In this document: piece after piece, positions 1-7,968 of the stretch | Layout of the letters: each line of letters begins with the position of its first letter | Numbering within the stretch: the first letter of the stretch is position 1 | Source: Halolactibacillus miurensis | GTDB taxonomy: Bacteria; Bacillota; Bacilli; Bacillales; Amphibacillaceae | Assembly: GCF_900116255.1 (NCBI RefSeq) | Contig: NZ_FPAI01000003.1 | Location: 62,001 to 126,000 of the forward strand | Direction: 5' to 3' | Length of the DNA stretch: 64,000 nucleotides | The notes under the pieces: generated by a model | Seen by the model: only the letters and a program-made list of their open reading frames with translations | What the model was told of the DNA's origin: nothing | The model's database searches: none | Made by a program: the position numbers and the translations under genes

Positions 1-845
1 ACCATGACGATGGAATTCATCGCAATTTGCATGCCTAATTTTTCCGTTGAAGCAGCTAAGATTAACATTTGTAACGGACGATTGCCTTTAATAATTGTGA
101 CCATATCTTTGATCGTGATCTTCACTGCTTTACCGGTTCCGAAGTTTTCACTCACGTCACTTGACCAAATACCAGCAATCGCCATGGCGCTTAAGATACC
201 GGTTACAATAATCGCCGTTATCGTAAATTCAGCGAACAAAGCACTTGAATTTAAGCTGCCGTACTTTGGCGCTAAATAATTCGATAAATACATCGGTACG
301 GCCGCAAACAGAATAGACGTTAAACTAATATCAAACGTTGAAAACAGTGGACGCTGACTTGGGTCGGTCGTAATAACGGATTGACCTGACTTTGTGACAG
401 CCGTTTGGAACGTGTACCCCACAATGTACAACACATATAACACGATGAAGTACGGTAATTTAAACATTTCTGGCACTAAGTGATTAGTAAAGAATAATAG
501 CGCGGTTGTTGTACTCATTAAGAGATAACCACCTAAAATGAACGGTCGAAATTTCCCGAACTTTCCGTTCGTCTTATCAATCCACAAACCAATTATCGGA
601 TCCGTAATCCCGTCAAATACGCGGCTACCCGAAATTACCGTTGATACAATGACTGTTCCAAGTCCAACAACACCCGAAGCATAATACGCTACGTTCATCA
701 TAAGGAACATGAAAATATTTGTCGCGGTGTTGTTTGTTGAAAAGAAAGCCATTTGCCATACTTTTGCCCGGCGATAGTCTCCCTCTTCCGTAGCCGTTTG
801 TCTTTGTTCGGCCGCGCTGATGAGGCGTTTGTTTTGATCATCCAT
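1..845 (-). CDS. GPH-family sugar/uronate:cation symporter (MFS), 3' end beyond window
   Basis: This reading frame is open from an ATG at 845-843 to the left edge, giving 281 codons of about 500. The start follows a strong AAGGAGG Shine-Dalgarno. The protein is closely similar, residue for residue, to the next gene upstream: both share NNTATNIFMFLMMNVAY, the FDGITDPIIGLWIDKTNGKFG loop (split by eye as FDG-ITDP-IIGLWID-KTNGKFG) and TAVTKSGQSVITTDP. These are features of the glycoside-pentoside-hexuronide:cation symporters, 12-helix inner-membrane proteins that import glycosides or uronates with H+ or Na+. A CTAG-centred operator and a cre-like site lie directly upstream, shared in design with the neighbouring symporter and the KDG kinase gene. 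That makes a uronate or uronate-oligomer substrate likely, but this is inferred from regulation and not from the protein itself. Confidence 0.9.
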   Translation of the reverse strand, partial: MDDQNKRLISAAEQRQTATEEGDYRRAKVWQMAFFSTNNTATNIFMFLMMNVAYYASGVVGLGTVIVSTVISGSRVFDGITDPIIGLWIDKTNGKFGKFRPFILGGYLLMSTTTALLFFTNHLVPEMFKLPYFIVLYVLYIVGYTFQTAVTKSGQSVITTDPSQRPLFSTFDISLTSILFAAVPMYLSNYLAPKYGSLNSSALFAEFTITAIIVTGILSAMAIAGIWSSDVSENFGTGKAVKITIKDMVTIIKGNRPLQMLILAASTEKLGMQIAMNSIVM

Positions 846-901
846 ATTGTTGTCCTCCTTAAATTTCGGTTACAATATTTATCTCTTTTTATCTATACAT
901 A

Positions 902-915
902 AGAAAACGCTTACT
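902..915 (-). promoter_or_regulatory. cre-like CcpA site upstream of first symporter
   Basis: AGAAAACGCTTACT matches the cre consensus TGWAARCGYTWNCW at 13 of 14 positions (only the first base differs). It sits 57 bp before the symporter start, next to the CTAG palindrome. Catabolite control is inferred from consensus only. Confidence 0.55.
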
Positions 916-923
916 GTTTATAC

Positions 924-941
924 TTGTATACTAGCATGCAA
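924..941. promoter_or_regulatory. CTAG-centred operator, probable GntR/FCD site
   Basis: TTGTATACTAGCATGCAA fits the palindrome TTGYATRCTAGYATRCAA at every position. Related sites occur before the second symporter, before the gntR gene and before the KDG kinase gene at 60741. The regulator at 3017 is the most likely ligand, by proximity. Confidence 0.6.
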
Positions 942-1130
942 TAAATGATTACACAACCCCTTTTTCATTATTTTTTTAAAAAAACTTAACTGATAGTCCG
1001 TCTTTTTTCCGGTTGTTCCACCATACTTTTCACGCTTTCTATGAGCAAAAGCTGGTTTTAACTATATCCATGCACCCAATCAATAAGACTGTCAGGCAAG
1101 TAAATTCAACCACGTATCTTTGATAATAAG

Positions 1131-1170
1131 CAAAAAATGAAAGCATGATAACCGTCGTCATCATGCTTTC
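1131..1170 (-). terminator. Rho-independent terminator of second symporter gene
   Basis: An 11-bp perfect stem (GAAAGCATGAT at 1139-1149 against its complement at 1160-1170) is followed on the minus strand by a run of six T. It lies 22 bp after the symporter stop codon. Confidence 0.85.
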
Positions 1171-1192
1171 ATGTATTATTATAGAGACTGTA

Positions 1193-2704
1193 TCAGCTCT
1201 CTGATAAGTTTTCTTCACGGCGTCTTTGTAATTCCGTTTGAACTTCTTGCATTTTCTCTTTAGATAGCGGATAAAACTTCATGGCAACAAGTGAAATAAT
1301 CCACGCAATCATTAACGTCCCAATGAAAAGGAAAGTCCCTACCCAGAAAAGACTGTCTGTATAAGGCGTGTCTACATCTGGGAAGACTTCTCGGAAACCA
1401 ATCATCGCAAGTAAGACACCAATTAATGTTTGAGCAAGTGATGAAATCATCTTATCAACAAATGAGAAAATTGTTCCCATAACACCCGGTGCATAGCGAC
1501 CCGTTAAATACGTTTCGTAATCGGTCACATCTGGAATCATCGGGATAACGAGCCCACCTGAAAGTGTTCTTACTCCTGTTCCAAAGACATAAGCAATTAA
1601 AAACGCAATCGTCATAAAGTTCCAATTGCCCATACGAATTGCTGTTGGCTCACCTAACCATAATAGTAAGAACATCGACGTAAACGCTATCATAGAAAGC
1701 CACGTTGAAACAATGTAACCTTTTTTCGTACCAAACTTAGAAGCAAAACCCGTACCGAAAAGAACGAGAATGATATTTGGAATCATCATAATCCCCGCTA
1801 GTGTTCCGTAAAGTGAGAAGTCACCAATAATAATACCGAAGATCACAACCATAACAATCGAGTTCGTTGCCACTTGTTGACCAAGTTTATCCGTTGACGC
1901 AGCAACAATCAGCATTTGTAAGGCACGATTTCCTTTAAGAATGGTTACCATATCTTTAAAGGTAATTTTAACAGCTTTACCGGTACCGAAGTTTTCACTG
2001 ATATCACTTGACCAAATACCGATCACGGCAAGTAATGTCAACACACCTGAAATAGCAATAAATGTTAGAGAAAACTCATGGAATAATGCCTCTGTATTTG
2101 CCGTAAAGCCACCGTATTTTGGTACTAGATAACTTGATAAATAGATAGGCGCCGCAGCAAATAATATAGATGTTAACGTAATATCAAAAGTAGAGAATAA
2201 TGGCCGTTGAGCAGGATCCGTTGTAATAACCGATTGCCCTGATTTTGTGACAGCTGTTTGGAATGTATAACCGATAATATAAATCATATAAAGTAATACA
2301 AAATAAATCAGACGCATACTTTCTGGTGCGTGTTGATTCGTAAAGAACATCAACAAAACAGCGACGGTCATCGTTAAGTATCCCATTAACATGAAAGGTC
2401 TAAACTTACCGAACTTTCCGTCTGTCTTATCAATCCACAAACCAATAATTGGGTCAGTAACTCCATCAAAAATACGCGAACCGGTAATAAGCGTTGAAAC
2501 AACCACCGTCCCAAGACCAATCGGGCCTGTCGCAAAGTAAGCGACATTCATCATCAGAAACATAAAAATATTTGTTGCCGTATTATTAGCGGCAAAGAAG
2601 CCCATCTGCCAAATTTTCGCTCGGCGATACTTACCTTCTTGTTTTGCTATTTGTTTTGCTTTCCCCTCGGCGACAATGCGTTGCTGATCGTTATCCATCT
2701 TCAT
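1193..2704 (-). CDS. GPH-family sugar/uronate:cation symporter (MFS)
   Basis: This 503-residue protein has about 12 hydrophobic segments and the hallmarks of glycoside-pentoside-hexuronide:cation symporters. They include the early loop FDGVTDPIIGLWIDK near residue 85 and the late segment VIPMIPDVTDYETYLTGRYAPG. It would import a glycoside, pentoside or hexuronide with H+ or Na+ across the inner membrane. Its length is normal for the family. The ATG follows GGAGAG. The gene is preceded by a perfect cre site and two overlapping CTAG-centred palindromes, lies divergently from the GntR/FCD regulator, and ends in its own terminator. The next gene is a close paralogue, so the pair looks like a tandem duplication that may have split substrate range. 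The substrate is not determinable from sequence; uronate linkage is inferred from the shared operator with the KDG kinase gene. Confidence 0.92.
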   Translation of the reverse strand: MKMDNDQQRIVAEGKAKQIAKQEGKYRRAKIWQMGFFAANNTATNIFMFLMMNVAYFATGPIGLGTVVVSTLITGSRIFDGVTDPIIGLWIDKTDGKFGKFRPFMLMGYLTMTVAVLLMFFTNQHAPESMRLIYFVLLYMIYIIGYTFQTAVTKSGQSVITTDPAQRPLFSTFDITLTSILFAAAPIYLSSYLVPKYGGFTANTEALFHEFSLTFIAISGVLTLLAVIGIWSSDISENFGTGKAVKITFKDMVTILKGNRALQMLIVAASTDKLGQQVATNSIVMVVIFGIIIGDFSLYGTLAGIMMIPNIILVLFGTGFASKFGTKKGYIVSTWLSMIAFTSMFLLLWLGEPTAIRMGNWNFMTIAFLIAYVFGTGVRTLSGGLVIPMIPDVTDYETYLTGRYAPGVMGTIFSFVDKMISSLAQTLIGVLLAMIGFREVFPDVDTPYTDSLFWVGTFLFIGTLMIAWIISLVAMKFYPLSKEKMQEVQTELQRRREENLSES

Positions 2705-2734
2705 AGTGAACTCTCCTTTTTCTCGGTGTTTTTT

Positions 2735-2748
2735 TGAAAGCGTTTCCT
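2735..2748. promoter_or_regulatory. cre site (CcpA)
   Basis: TGAAAGCGTTTCCT matches TGWAARCGYTWNCW at all 14 positions. It lies 31 bp upstream of the symporter ATG, immediately beside the CTAG operators, so carbon catabolite repression of this symporter is likely. Confidence 0.8.
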
Positions 2749-2750
2749 TA

Positions 2751-2770
2751 TGTACTAGTATACTAGCATC
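2751..2770. promoter_or_regulatory. Two overlapping CTAG-centred operators before second symporter
   Basis: TGTACTAGTATACTAGCATC contains two CTAG centres 8 bp apart. The second shares GTATACTAGCAT exactly with the site at 924-941. Overlapping sites may allow cooperative or graded repression by the GntR/FCD protein; this is inference. Confidence 0.6.
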
Positions 2771-2941
2771 CTGAAGTCGTTTTGACTAGTCTTTTTTTAA
2801 ATTTTTTTAAAAAAATACTTTACTTTTTACTTTTTTGTTCACAAATCCCCTTAACTGTCTATCATTTTTTAAAACTGACTTTTCTTTAATTGTATATAGA
2901 AACTAATGATAAGGGTTGATTAATTAGGGAAAACCACATAG

Positions 2942-2953
2942 AATACTAGTATT
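2942..2953. promoter_or_regulatory. CTAG-centred operator, distal site before gntR
   Basis: AATACTAGTATT is a perfect 12-bp palindrome, 64 bp upstream of the gntR start, and shares the ATACTAGTAT core with the kdgK operator. Autoregulation is inferred. Confidence 0.6.
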
Positions 2954-2984
2954 ACGGTTGAAACCAATAAGCACCAATACAACG

Positions 2985-2996
2985 TATACTAGTTTA
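2985..2996. promoter_or_regulatory. CTAG-centred operator, proximal site before gntR
   Basis: TATACTAGTTTA preserves the TATACTAGT half of the motif, just upstream of the ribosome-binding site. It would block transcription of gntR if bound. Confidence 0.5.
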
Positions 2997-3016
2997 TAGA
3001 AAAGAGGACGAGTAGG

Positions 3017-3733
3017 ATGATGACGATATTAGAACGCCATTCAGGCGAAAATAACCGTGACTTTGCTTACCGCACGGTCAAACAGGCGATTATGACATTA
3101 GAATTAGAACCTGGACAACCAATCAGTGAAATCGAGATTGCTGAACAGTTAGGCATCTCCCGCACACCGATTCGTGAAGTCATTGCTAAATTAAAAGAAG
3201 AATATTTAGTTGAAGTCACACCACAAGTAGGCACGTACGTGTCAAAGATTCAGCCGCAACTCGTTGAAGAAGCAGTCTTTACTCGAGCGACATTAGAGCG
3301 GGAATTACTAAAGCTTGCTTGCGAGGATTTTCCTGAAGATATTTTAACTGAGTTAAAGATTAGTCTCATGCGCCAAGAACAATTGTTTAAACAACAAGGA
3401 ACCGAACAACAATTCCATGAACTTGATAAAGAGTTCCACTTTTTAATCTTTAAAGGAGTTAAAAAAGAACACGTTTGGGGCGCCATTACTCGTCTTAGCA
3501 CGCACTATAATCGGATTCGTTTACTGTCTGAGATTGAATTTAGTTTTGAGAACGCACTCAAACAACATAAGCGCATTGTTGAAATCATCGACACCAAAGC
3601 TCTTAGTTTAGTCAACCCAATGATTGATGAACACATTTTAGCACCAACGAAAAAGTGGCACAAACTGTACCAAGAAGATAGTGAATTTAGTCATTACTTT
3701 GATAACGCTTATAAATCTCCAGGATATAAATAG
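3017..3733 (+). CDS. GntR family transcriptional regulator, FCD (FadR) subgroup
   Basis: This 238-residue DNA-binding repressor has an N-terminal winged helix (residues about 15-80) with the recognition segment EIAEQLGISRTPIREVIAKL. The all-helical C-terminal FCD ligand-binding domain follows (about 90-225), with the metal/ligand-type histidines in FHELDKEFHF and KQHKRI. FCD regulators commonly sense small carboxylates or sugar acids, including uronate catabolites. The ATG is preceded by AGAGGA at good spacing. The gene lies divergently from two uronate-type symporters. The same palindrome occurs before the symporters, before this gene and before the KDG kinase gene, so it is probably autoregulated and controls hexuronate use. 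It resembles UxuR/KdgR-type regulators in role, but the effector is not determinable here. Confidence 0.9.
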   Translation: MMTILERHSGENNRDFAYRTVKQAIMTLELEPGQPISEIEIAEQLGISRTPIREVIAKLKEEYLVEVTPQVGTYVSKIQPQLVEEAVFTRATLERELLKLACEDFPEDILTELKISLMRQEQLFKQQGTEQQFHELDKEFHFLIFKGVKKEHVWGAITRLSTHYNRIRLLSEIEFSFENALKQHKRIVEIIDTKALSLVNPMIDEHILAPTKKWHKLYQEDSEFSHYFDNAYKSPGYK

Positions 3734-3760
3734 GTCACATCACTTTAGATAGTATATAAA

Positions 3761-3802
3761 ACAGCACCAAGTGAAGCTTTCTCACTTGGTGCTGTTTTTT
3801 TC
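3761..3802 (+). terminator. Rho-independent terminator after gntR
   Basis: A 14-bp perfect stem (ACAGCACCAAGTGA at 3761-3774 against 3782-3795) is followed by seven T. A shorter T stretch on the other side lets it also serve ywfO, which converges on it. Confidence 0.9.
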
Positions 3803-3822
3803 TTATGATCAGACAACAGAAG

Positions 3823-5142
3823 TTAAATGATATTTTTGCCTGTGCGTCCTGTCATTTTTAGTAGCGAGATAATCTGATTTTTTGCTTCAGAATCAGGTAA
3901 GCGCTCAATCATATCTCTAGGATAAAACAGTTTATGATCCGAACGCGTCTTACCCGAGATGGCATCAACAATCGTTGACAAACGTGAGAGCTCAATAAGT
4001 TCGTCATCCGGTGTCAACAGATAAATCGGGACGCGTTCATTCGATTCTCCTGGCCGATAAAAATCATAGGGTAAATCAGATGTCGAGTCTTCAACTAAGT
4101 AATACGTTGGATCGAGTCCAACGGACTCGAAGGCACCATAGAGCATTTGCCAATCTTTCGCATCAAAATCGATGTGATGAGAAACGAATTTAAACAACCG
4201 TCGGTTCACAAACCGGTCACATAAATCGCTTAAGATAAAATCCGTTTCTTCCATCCATTGCTGAAAATAGAACATGACAATCGTTTCGTCTAATTGAACA
4301 TAGTCCGTAAGAGTGACATCTCCTTTAAAAAATGATAAGAAATGATCTGGTGTTTGTTTAAAGTGATACCCGCTTTGGTACAGCTCTTTCACCCGATGGA
4401 GTATACGTGATAAAATCACTTCTGCCGAACGACTTACTGGGTGAAAATACACTTGCCAGTGCATTTGATAGCGACTTAAAATATAGTCTTCGACCGCATG
4501 CATTCCGGTTTGTTTAATAACGACTTGTTCTTTTTTCGGTCGCATGACTCTCAGCAAGCGTTCTAAGTCAAACTGACCGTAACTAACCCCTGTGAAATAA
4601 GCATCCCGAAGCAGATAGTCCATTCTATCCGCATCAATCTGGCTTGAAATTAAACTGACGACTAATTGGTCCTCATGGCTTTTGTTTATGACCGCAGCGA
4701 CTTCCTCCGGGAAAGTATCGGCTACCTTACGTAAAATCGCATTTACTTCGGTATCACCTAAAATAATCGCTTTGGTATAGTTTTCATGATCTAAATCAAA
4801 CACTTTTTCAAATGAATGCGAAAAAGGCCCGTGTCCTAAATCGTGAAGCAAACTTGCGGCGAGCGCCAGCAGGCGTTGGTCTTCACTCCAAGCGTCTCTT
4901 CCGGTAAAATTTTCAGTAATTCGGCGAACAAGTTCATAAACGCCAAGCGAATGATTAAACCGCGAATGTTCGGCTCCGTGGAAGGTTAAGTAACTCGTCC
5001 CAAGTTGTTTAATCCGGCGCAGGCGCTGAAATTCTTTCGTTCCGATCAAGTCCCAAATGACTTTATATCTGACATGGATATAACGATGCACCGGGTCTTT
5101 GAACACTTTTTCTTCCGTGAGTTGTTCACAGCGATAACTCAT
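3823..5142 (-). CDS. ywfO: HD-domain phosphohydrolase, YwfO family
   Basis: This 439-residue cytoplasmic protein is of the YwfO type, an HD-superfamily nucleotide phosphohydrolase related to dNTP triphosphohydrolases. The metal-binding HD site is intact: H64 in RFNHSLGVYE, H100-D101 in SLLHDLGHGPFSHS, and the distal Asp in DADRMDYLLRDA near residue 180. The length matches the family. The start follows GGGAGG. It is divergent from lipL, and the trio ywfO, lipL, pta is kept as in Bacillus subtilis. The physiological substrate of YwfO is not well settled; dNTP or related nucleotide hydrolysis is the family expectation. Confidence 0.92.
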   Translation of the reverse strand: MSYRCEQLTEEKVFKDPVHRYIHVRYKVIWDLIGTKEFQRLRRIKQLGTSYLTFHGAEHSRFNHSLGVYELVRRITENFTGRDAWSEDQRLLALAASLLHDLGHGPFSHSFEKVFDLDHENYTKAIILGDTEVNAILRKVADTFPEEVAAVINKSHEDQLVVSLISSQIDADRMDYLLRDAYFTGVSYGQFDLERLLRVMRPKKEQVVIKQTGMHAVEDYILSRYQMHWQVYFHPVSRSAEVILSRILHRVKELYQSGYHFKQTPDHFLSFFKGDVTLTDYVQLDETIVMFYFQQWMEETDFILSDLCDRFVNRRLFKFVSHHIDFDAKDWQMLYGAFESVGLDPTYYLVEDSTSDLPYDFYRPGESNERVPIYLLTPDDELIELSRLSTIVDAISGKTRSDHKLFYPRDMIERLPDSEAKNQIISLLKMTGRTGKNII

Positions 5143-5374
5143 CTTTATTGCCTCCCTTACTATACGTATGTGTTGAGCGATGAATCATTAAGGATGTCCG
5201 TCTAGTTATACTATACACGTTTTTAACGTTATCTGTTTCATTCTGTTGAAAACGAATGGGATATATTCCTTCATTATAGCATATCCAAACCTTTTCACGC
5301 GAAAACAAAGCGAACGAGTCGCTTATTTTGTTATTTTTTCGTATAATGAAACAGATGAATTTAGAGGTGATTAA

Positions 5375-6202
5375 ATGAAACATTGGACAACGATTATTCC
5401 ATCAGAAACCGTGCGGTTTCTTGATGACACACAAAAAAATATCAAACCTTATCAATCTTTCGCGATTGATGATACGCTGATCGAAACGATTGATCACTCA
5501 CAACCCGTCATTAGGTTATGGCGTCATCATCCGTATGTTATTTTAGGTATTGCGGATACGAAGCTTCCTTATCTAACGGATGGGGTAGCCTTTTTAAACA
5601 AACATGGCTACAATGTCGTCGTTAGAAACTCCGGTGGCTTAGCTGTTGTTGCCGATGACGGCGTGCTAAGTCTTTCACTTATCTTACCTGAAGCCAAGAC
5701 AACGTCGATTAATGAAGGTTATGAAAAAATGGTCGCTTTTGTCAGGGAATTACTTAAACCGTGGACTGATAACATTGACGCCTTCGAAGTCGTTGGGTCG
5801 TATTGTCCCGGTGACTATGACTTAAGTATTGGCGGCAAAAAATTCGCCGGCATTTCACAGCGCCGAGTTAAAAACGGACTCAGTGTACAAATCTATTTAG
5901 CCTTAACAGCTGACAACCAACAACGAGCCAAACTGATTCAACAGTTTTACAAGCTAGCCAAACAAGGCGAAGATACACGTTTCACGTATCCTGAAGTTGA
6001 CCCAGATACGATGGAATCACTCACAACTCTTGTTGGACAAACACTCGATACTAATCAGTTAGTCACACGGATCAAAACGGTACTGAGCGAACATTTTTCC
6101 ATCAAGGAAGAGCCATTAACAGAAGAAGAACAAATGATTTTCGCTAAGCGCGAACAACAAATGATTGACCGCAACAAAAAAGCACTGGGACCGTTATTTT
6201 AG
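5375..6202 (+). CDS. lipL: Octanoyl-[GcvH]:protein N-octanoyltransferase LipL
   Basis: This 275-residue protein of the biotin/lipoate ligase fold moves octanoyl (or lipoyl) groups from GcvH to the E2 subunits of 2-oxoacid dehydrogenases in the Bacillus lipoate-relay pathway. The catalytic cysteine lies in GSYCPGDYDL (C144), followed by GGKKFAGISQRR, which carries the conserved lysine. The RNSGGLAVVADDGVLSLSL segment around residue 84 matches LipL rather than LplJ. The ATG follows GAGGTG. The stop codon lies inside the terminator stem. The synteny with ywfO and pta matches B. subtilis. Confidence 0.93.
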   Translation: MKHWTTIIPSETVRFLDDTQKNIKPYQSFAIDDTLIETIDHSQPVIRLWRHHPYVILGIADTKLPYLTDGVAFLNKHGYNVVVRNSGGLAVVADDGVLSLSLILPEAKTTSINEGYEKMVAFVRELLKPWTDNIDAFEVVGSYCPGDYDLSIGGKKFAGISQRRVKNGLSVQIYLALTADNQQRAKLIQQFYKLAKQGEDTRFTYPEVDPDTMESLTTLVGQTLDTNQLVTRIKTVLSEHFSIKEEPLTEEEQMIFAKREQQMIDRNKKALGPLF

Positions 6203-6216
6203 TCCCAGTGCTTTTT
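6176..6216 (+). terminator. Terminator overlapping the lipL stop codon
   Basis: A stem of about 15 bp (left arm around GCACTGGGAC at 6181-6191, right arm 6202-6216) is followed by a T run. The left arm is coding sequence, so termination signal and gene end are fused. The A-rich left flank makes it usable for pta from the other side. Confidence 0.88.
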
Positions 6217-6294
6217 GTGTGTGTTATTTTTTCTATCTTTCAAGAGAAATTCATCAAATGGGAAGTAAAGTAGCCAACTTTACCCCAAGTATTT

Positions 6295-7266
6295 TTATAA
6301 AGCTTGAGCGGCCGTAATAATCGCCAGCTTATACACGTCATCTGCGTTACAGCCACGTGATAAGTCATTTACCGGTGCATTTAACCCTTGCAAGATTGGA
6401 CCAACGGCATCGTAGTTACCGAGACGCTGAGCAATCTTGTAACCAATATTTCCTGCCTCTAAGCTAGGGAAGACAAACACGTTAGCATCACCTTGGATTT
6501 CTGAATCCGGTGCTTTTTTCTGAGCAACACTTGGTACAAACGCTGCATCAAATTGGAATTCCCCGTCTAAGACAAGGTTCGGTGCTAAGTCTTTTGCGAT
6601 TTTTACAGCTTCTGATACTTTGTCTGTTTCTTCTGATTTTGCTGAGCCTTTTGTTGAAAAACTTAACATGGCCACACGTGGGTCAATATCAAAGAGTTCA
6701 GCTGTTTCAGCTGAAGCAATCGCAATTTCAGCTAAATCTTGACTATTAGGCGCAATGTTGATGGCACAATCGGCGAAGACATACTTTTCTTCTTCACGTA
6801 CCATGACAAATACACCCGATGTTTTTTTAATACCTGGTTTTGTTTTAATGATTTGTAGTGCGGGACGTACCGTATCTGCTGTTGAGTGAGCCGCTCCACT
6901 AACTAGACCGTCTGCTTTACCCATATAAACGAGCATCGTACCGAAGTAATTTTCGTCTTTTAACATCTCACGTGCTTGTTCAACTGTGGCTTTACCTTTA
7001 CGACGTTCTACAAAGCTGTCGACCATTGCATCAAAGTCGGCATAATCTTCAGGATTAACGACTTCTACATTGTTTAATGTTGAGTTTAAATCCGCCGCTT
7101 GCTGTTCTAGTTCTTCGCGTTTACCTACTAATACAGGTGTGATAATTCCTTCCGCTGCTAATTTACTTGCTGCTTCTAGAATTCGATCATCAGAACCCTC
7201 AGGAAAGACGATTTTCTTAGCACTGCCTGCCAATTGATCTTGTAATGTATCAAATAAGTTGCTCAT
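6295..7266 (-). CDS. pta: Phosphate acetyltransferase
   Basis: Pta interconverts acetyl-CoA and acetyl phosphate in acetate overflow and fermentative ATP production; it is cytoplasmic. The 323-residue length equals B. subtilis Pta. Family signatures are present: KIVFPEGSDDRILEAA at the N-terminus, DGLVSGAAHSTADTVRPALQ near residue 135, SFSTKGSAKS near 210 and NVFVFPSLEAGNIGYKIAQR near 270. The ATG at 7266 was chosen because GGAGGG sits 7 bp upstream; the longer frame would begin with a TTG lying upstream of that Shine-Dalgarno. No acetate kinase gene is adjacent. Confidence 0.96.
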   Translation of the reverse strand: MSNLFDTLQDQLAGSAKKIVFPEGSDDRILEAASKLAAEGIITPVLVGKREELEQQAADLNSTLNNVEVVNPEDYADFDAMVDSFVERRKGKATVEQAREMLKDENYFGTMLVYMGKADGLVSGAAHSTADTVRPALQIIKTKPGIKKTSGVFVMVREEEKYVFADCAINIAPNSQDLAEIAIASAETAELFDIDPRVAMLSFSTKGSAKSEETDKVSEAVKIAKDLAPNLVLDGEFQFDAAFVPSVAQKKAPDSEIQGDANVFVFPSLEAGNIGYKIAQRLGNYDAVGPILQGLNAPVNDLSRGCNADDVYKLAIITAAQAL

Positions 7267-7523
7267 GTGTATTCCCTCCAACTCGTATTCTGTTATATAT
7301 AATACGCCTTTTTTGTTACATTTTAAAGTGTTTCGGCTTATTTCTTAAAATTCTTTTTATTTACGTAAAATAATGTTCACAATTTCACTCGATCTTACTC
7401 AAAAAAGCAATCAGTTTAAACATGACATAGGATTTCTATAGCCTTTTTTTAATAAGACAGACATCTTTTATTCCTCCTCGCATATAGATAAATAATGACA
7501 CATGACTAAAGTGAGGTGAACAA

Positions 7524-7943
7524 ATGGCTGTTGTCAATCATACAGAAGAAGATGTGAATTTACTGGCTCGTTTAATGCGTGCCGAAGCAGAGGGGGACGG
7601 TAAATTAGGCATGTTGATGGTAGGTAATACAGGGGTTAATCGTGTCATTAGTGACTGTTTAGACTTTAGGCAACTACGCTCGATTCGCGATATGGTCTAT
7701 CAATCGCCTGGTGGATTTGAAGCCACTCAAAAAGGCTACTTTTATCAACGCGCGAGAGAACAAGATAAAGATCTCGCTAGACGCGTGATTAAAGGCGAAC
7801 GCTTCCATCCTGCTGACAGGTCACTCTGGTTTTTTATGCCTGAAGGTGATTGTCCTGCTCAGTGGTATGGTCAGTGGAATACCGGAAGGTATAAGTCACA
7901 TTGTTTCTTTGCGCCACTCGCAAGTGTTTGTCCGCGTGTTTAA
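7524..7943 (+). CDS. cwlJ: Spore cortex-lytic hydrolase CwlJ
   Basis: This 139-residue protein consists of a single hydrolase_2 (SleB/CwlJ) domain with no signal peptide, as in CwlJ and unlike SleB. The conserved glutamate lies in the RAEAEGDGKLGM segment (E21), and GGFEATQKGYFYQRA and the C-terminal CPAQWYGQWNTGRYKSHCFF also match. CwlJ sits in the spore coat and degrades spore-specific cortex peptidoglycan during Ca-dipicolinate-triggered germination. It is followed after 25 bp by gerQ, the coat protein that CwlJ needs for its localisation; this two-gene arrangement is known from the B. cereus group. The start follows GTGAGGTG. Confidence 0.94.
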   Translation: MAVVNHTEEDVNLLARLMRAEAEGDGKLGMLMVGNTGVNRVISDCLDFRQLRSIRDMVYQSPGGFEATQKGYFYQRAREQDKDLARRVIKGERFHPADRSLWFFMPEGDCPAQWYGQWNTGRYKSHCFFAPLASVCPRV

Positions 7944-7968
7944 TTAAATTAAAAGGAGTGTTTTATGT

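Larger units (their letters stand above)
846..1192. other. Intergenic region between tandem symporters
   Basis: No gene is visible in these 347 bp. The region holds the terminator of the upstream symporter (1131-1170), a CTAG-centred palindrome (924-941) and a cre-like site (902-915) in front of the downstream symporter. The arrangement implies the second symporter has its own promoter and is not simply co-transcribed with the first. Confidence 0.8.
2705..3016. other. Divergent regulatory region between symporter and gntR
   Basis: These 312 bp contain no gene. They hold a perfect cre match (2735-2748), two overlapping CTAG palindromes (2751-2770), a perfect 12-bp palindrome (2942-2953) and a further half-conserved copy (2985-2996). 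The stretch between 2790 and 2930 is very AT-rich with long T runs. Confidence 0.8.

Noticed and set aside
4-279. Open frame of 91 codons on the plus strand
   Set aside because: It lies antisense to the intact first symporter, with a matching antisense frame in the paralogue at 1941-2132, so it is a shadow of conserved coding sequence.
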